DNA of 6,598 bases, taken from Candidatus Sifarchaeum marinoarchaea. Lineage in GTDB: Archaea; Asgardarchaeota; Sifarchaeia; Borrarchaeales; Borrarchaeaceae. Where the stretch lies: assembly GCA_016294985.1 (NCBI GenBank), contig JAECRW010000084.1:1-6598 (forward strand), written 5' to 3'. Below the pieces are notes generated by a model, which was not told the origin of the DNA, made no database searches, and saw nothing but the letters and a program-made list of their open reading frames with translations. Positions 5,503 to 6,598 of this stretch are shown in pieces. Position 1 is the first letter of the stretch. Each line of letters starts with the position of its first letter. The position numbers and the translations under genes are program-made.

Positions 5503-5720
5503 TCAACTACCCCACCCTAAAGGGTAGGGCTTGGGAAATCAAGTCCCTTAGTTGATTAGAGGGCTTCTCTTTATTTATGGGAAGCAGCAGTTGTTGAGGT
5601 TATGACACCCTGGGGTGCTCCACTAGCCCCTTGCTCTGTCGTCCGCCGATTAAAAGTCCTGAGGGGCAGGGACGGTGTCACGGACGTGTAAGCCTTAACA
5701 ACAGCCTCGAAGTGGACCAA

Positions 5721-5746
5721 CCTACTTTAAAGCAATTTAAAGGAGG
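5721..5746 (+). promoter_or_regulatory. Hairpin covering the iscB ribosome binding site
   Basis: CTTTAAA (5725-5731) pairs with TTTAAAG (5736-5742) around a GCAA tetraloop, and CCT (5721-5723) pairs with AGG (5744-5746) across one mismatch. The 3' arm contains the AAAGGAGG Shine-Dalgarno sequence. Folding would hide the site, which suggests that RNA structure, or IscB bound to it, limits IscB translation. Confidence 0.55.
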
Positions 5747-5750
5747 CGAT
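5740..5750 (+). promoter_or_regulatory. Ribosome binding site of iscB
   Basis: AAGGAGGCGAT matches the anti-Shine-Dalgarno consensus almost completely. Nine bases separate GGAGG from the TTG codon at 5756, which supports TTG as the start. Confidence 0.7.
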
Positions 5751-5755
5751 AGGTC

Positions 5756-6598
5756 TTGAGAGTACCTATCTATGTGTTAAACATGAGGGGGCATCCTCTT
5801 ATGCCTACCACACAAAGAACAGGAAAAAAGTTATTACAAGAGAGTAAGGCAAAAGTTGTAAAACGATGTCCTTTTACTATTCAGTTAACCTATGCCACCG
5901 GGGAAGCAATGCAGCCGATTAAACTCGGAGTGGATATCGGATATACGAAAATCGGCTTTAGTGCCACAACAAAAAAACTAGAGCTGATAAGTGGCACGTT
6001 AACGCTTCGCAAAGACGTTTCTAAAAAGCTAGACGAACGACGAAGCTATCGTCGAGCGCGCAGAAATAGACTGTGGTATAGAGAACCGCGTTTTCTTAAT
6101 AGGAAAAAGGACGAAGGCTGGTTAGCACCTAGCACTCAGCACCGGTTAGCTTCACATCTGAGGCTAGTCAAAAAACTGGAGTCATTGCTGCCGATACGCT
6201 TCAAAAAAGTAGAAGTTGCCAATTTCGACGCTCACAAAATGCAGCACCCTGAAATTACCGGCGTAGCATATCAGCATGGCGAGCTTCAGGGCTACGAAGT
6301 CAAAGAATACCTTTTAGAGAAATGGGGACGAACATGCGCCTATTGCGGTAAAACAGACGTGCCATTAGAAGTCGAGCATATCATTCCGAAAAGCAGAGGT
6401 GGAACGGATCGAGTGTCCAATTTGACGTTATCCTGCAGAGCTTGTAATGTCAAGAAAGGAGATCAGACTGCTGAGGAGTTTGGGTATCCTACCCTCCAGC
6501 AACAGGCAAAGAAGTCGCTTAAAGCAACTGCCTGTCTGAATACCATTCGCTGGAGGATAGTAGAGCAGTTAGGAGCAGAACATACTTACGGATATGTC
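5756..6598 (+). CDS. iscB: IscB, RNA-guided HNH/RuvC nuclease (3' end outside window)
   Basis: 281 residues are visible and the frame is open at the window edge; full IscB is usually about 400-500. Domains in order: the PLMP domain (NMRGHPLMP, residues 9-17); RuvC-I with catalytic Asp60 in LGVDIGYTKIG; an arginine-rich bridge helix (DERRSYRRARRNRLWYRE, 93-110) that contacts the guide RNA; a RuvC-II segment (VEVANFDAHKM, 152-162, probable catalytic Glu153); and an HNH domain with CAYC (194-197), EHIIP (207-211, catalytic His208), SNL (221-223) and CRAC (227-230). RLATR-like IscB helices follow (TACLNTIRWRIVEQL). RuvC-III should come next but is cut off. IscB is the ancestor-type relative of Cas9 and cleaves double-stranded DNA with the omega-RNA encoded just upstream. 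The start is TTG 5756, since the PLMP motif lies upstream of the internal ATG at 5801 and the ribosome binding site fits. No inactivating change is seen, so it is probably functional so far as visible. Confidence 0.95.
   Translation, partial: MRVPIYVLNMRGHPLMPTTQRTGKKLLQESKAKVVKRCPFTIQLTYATGEAMQPIKLGVDIGYTKIGFSATTKKLELISGTLTLRKDVSKKLDERRSYRRARRNRLWYREPRFLNRKKDEGWLAPSTQHRLASHLRLVKKLESLLPIRFKKVEVANFDAHKMQHPEITGVAYQHGELQGYEVKEYLLEKWGRTCAYCGKTDVPLEVEHIIPKSRGGTDRVSNLTLSCRACNVKKGDQTAEEFGYPTLQQQAKKSLKATACLNTIRWRIVEQLGAEHTYGYV

Larger units (their letters stand above)
5503..5755 (+). ncRNA. HEARO / omega-RNA scaffold of the IscB system
   Basis: This GC-richer region directly upstream of iscB is the guide-RNA scaffold of the OMEGA system. 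Pairings visible by eye are as follows. A closing stem, 5503-5509 with 5549-5555, encloses hairpins 5514-5517/5522-5525 and 5526-5533/5540-5548, making a three-way junction. Next is a hairpin, 5563-5569/5579-5585. A 10-bp long-range stem joins 5590-5599 to 5693-5702 and encloses 5603-5609/5674-5680 and 5626-5631/5662-5667. A perfect 6-bp pairing, CGTCCG 5640-5645 with CGGACG 5681-5686, crosses the 5603/5680 stem and so forms a pseudoknot. A terminal GCAA-loop hairpin covers 5721-5746. The ACACCCTGGGG segment, the long-range stem and pseudoknot, and the position just before an IscB start match HEARO RNA. The 3' end overlaps the iscB ribosome binding site. The 5' hairpins may double as the transposon left end. 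Confidence 0.88.

Noticed and set aside
5503..5755. CRISPR array or tracrRNA beside the Cas9-like nuclease
   Set aside because: No direct repeats or spacers are present; the structure and position fit the omega-RNA of IscB, and the PLMP start excludes Cas9.
5756..6598. Ordinary HNH homing endonuclease or group II intron protein
   Set aside because: A RuvC-I motif, bridge helix and PLMP motif precede the HNH domain, and no reverse transcriptase motif is present.

Overview
The window looks like chromosomal DNA of an archaeon, most likely of the Asgard group. The support is an archaeal/eukaryotic-type RNA polymerase subunit Rpo6, archaeal TATA-like boxes placed about 25 bases ahead of inferred transcript starts, Shine-Dalgarno sites, T-run terminators, an AT-rich background, and two proteins of Asgard flavour: a longin-like/coiled-coil protein and a zinc-ribbon protein with a PCI-like winged helix. 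The assignment to Asgard is inference; the assignment to Archaea rests mainly on Rpo6.

Layout. 1-142: 3' end of an unidentified plus-strand gene. 160-375 (minus): a 71-residue orphan gene with a good ribosome binding site. 376-778: intergenic, holding promoter-like sites. 779-1096 (plus): rpo6. 1097-1746: decayed mobile-element DNA, with the last part of an IS200/IS605-type tnpB (1269-1472), a perfect 9-bp hairpin, and a right-end/reRNA-like sequence near 1565-1598. 1747-2091 (plus): a cysteine-rich protein, probably metal binding. 2224-4200 (minus): a 658-residue longin-like, winged-helix and coiled-coil protein. 4525-4794 (minus): a small two-helix membrane protein with a strong palindrome in its leader. 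4947-5327 (plus): the zinc-ribbon/winged-helix protein.

5503-6598 is the most notable part: an IscB OMEGA system. A GC-richer, highly structured RNA of the HEARO/omega-RNA class (about 5503-5755) lies directly upstream of an iscB gene (5756 to the window end, cut off). The RNA has a 5' three-way junction, a long-range stem, a pseudoknot, and a terminal GNRA-loop hairpin that folds over the iscB ribosome binding site. The IscB fragment shows the PLMP motif, the RuvC-I aspartate, the arginine-rich bridge helix, a probable RuvC-II segment and an HNH domain; RuvC-III would lie beyond the window. The guide would be read from flanking DNA just 5' of the RNA scaffold, near 5487-5502.

The window therefore holds traces of two RNA-guided transposon nuclease families: a degraded TnpB and an apparently intact (as far as seen) IscB. 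They are inserted among ordinary archaeal genes that show no obvious operon linkage to each other.
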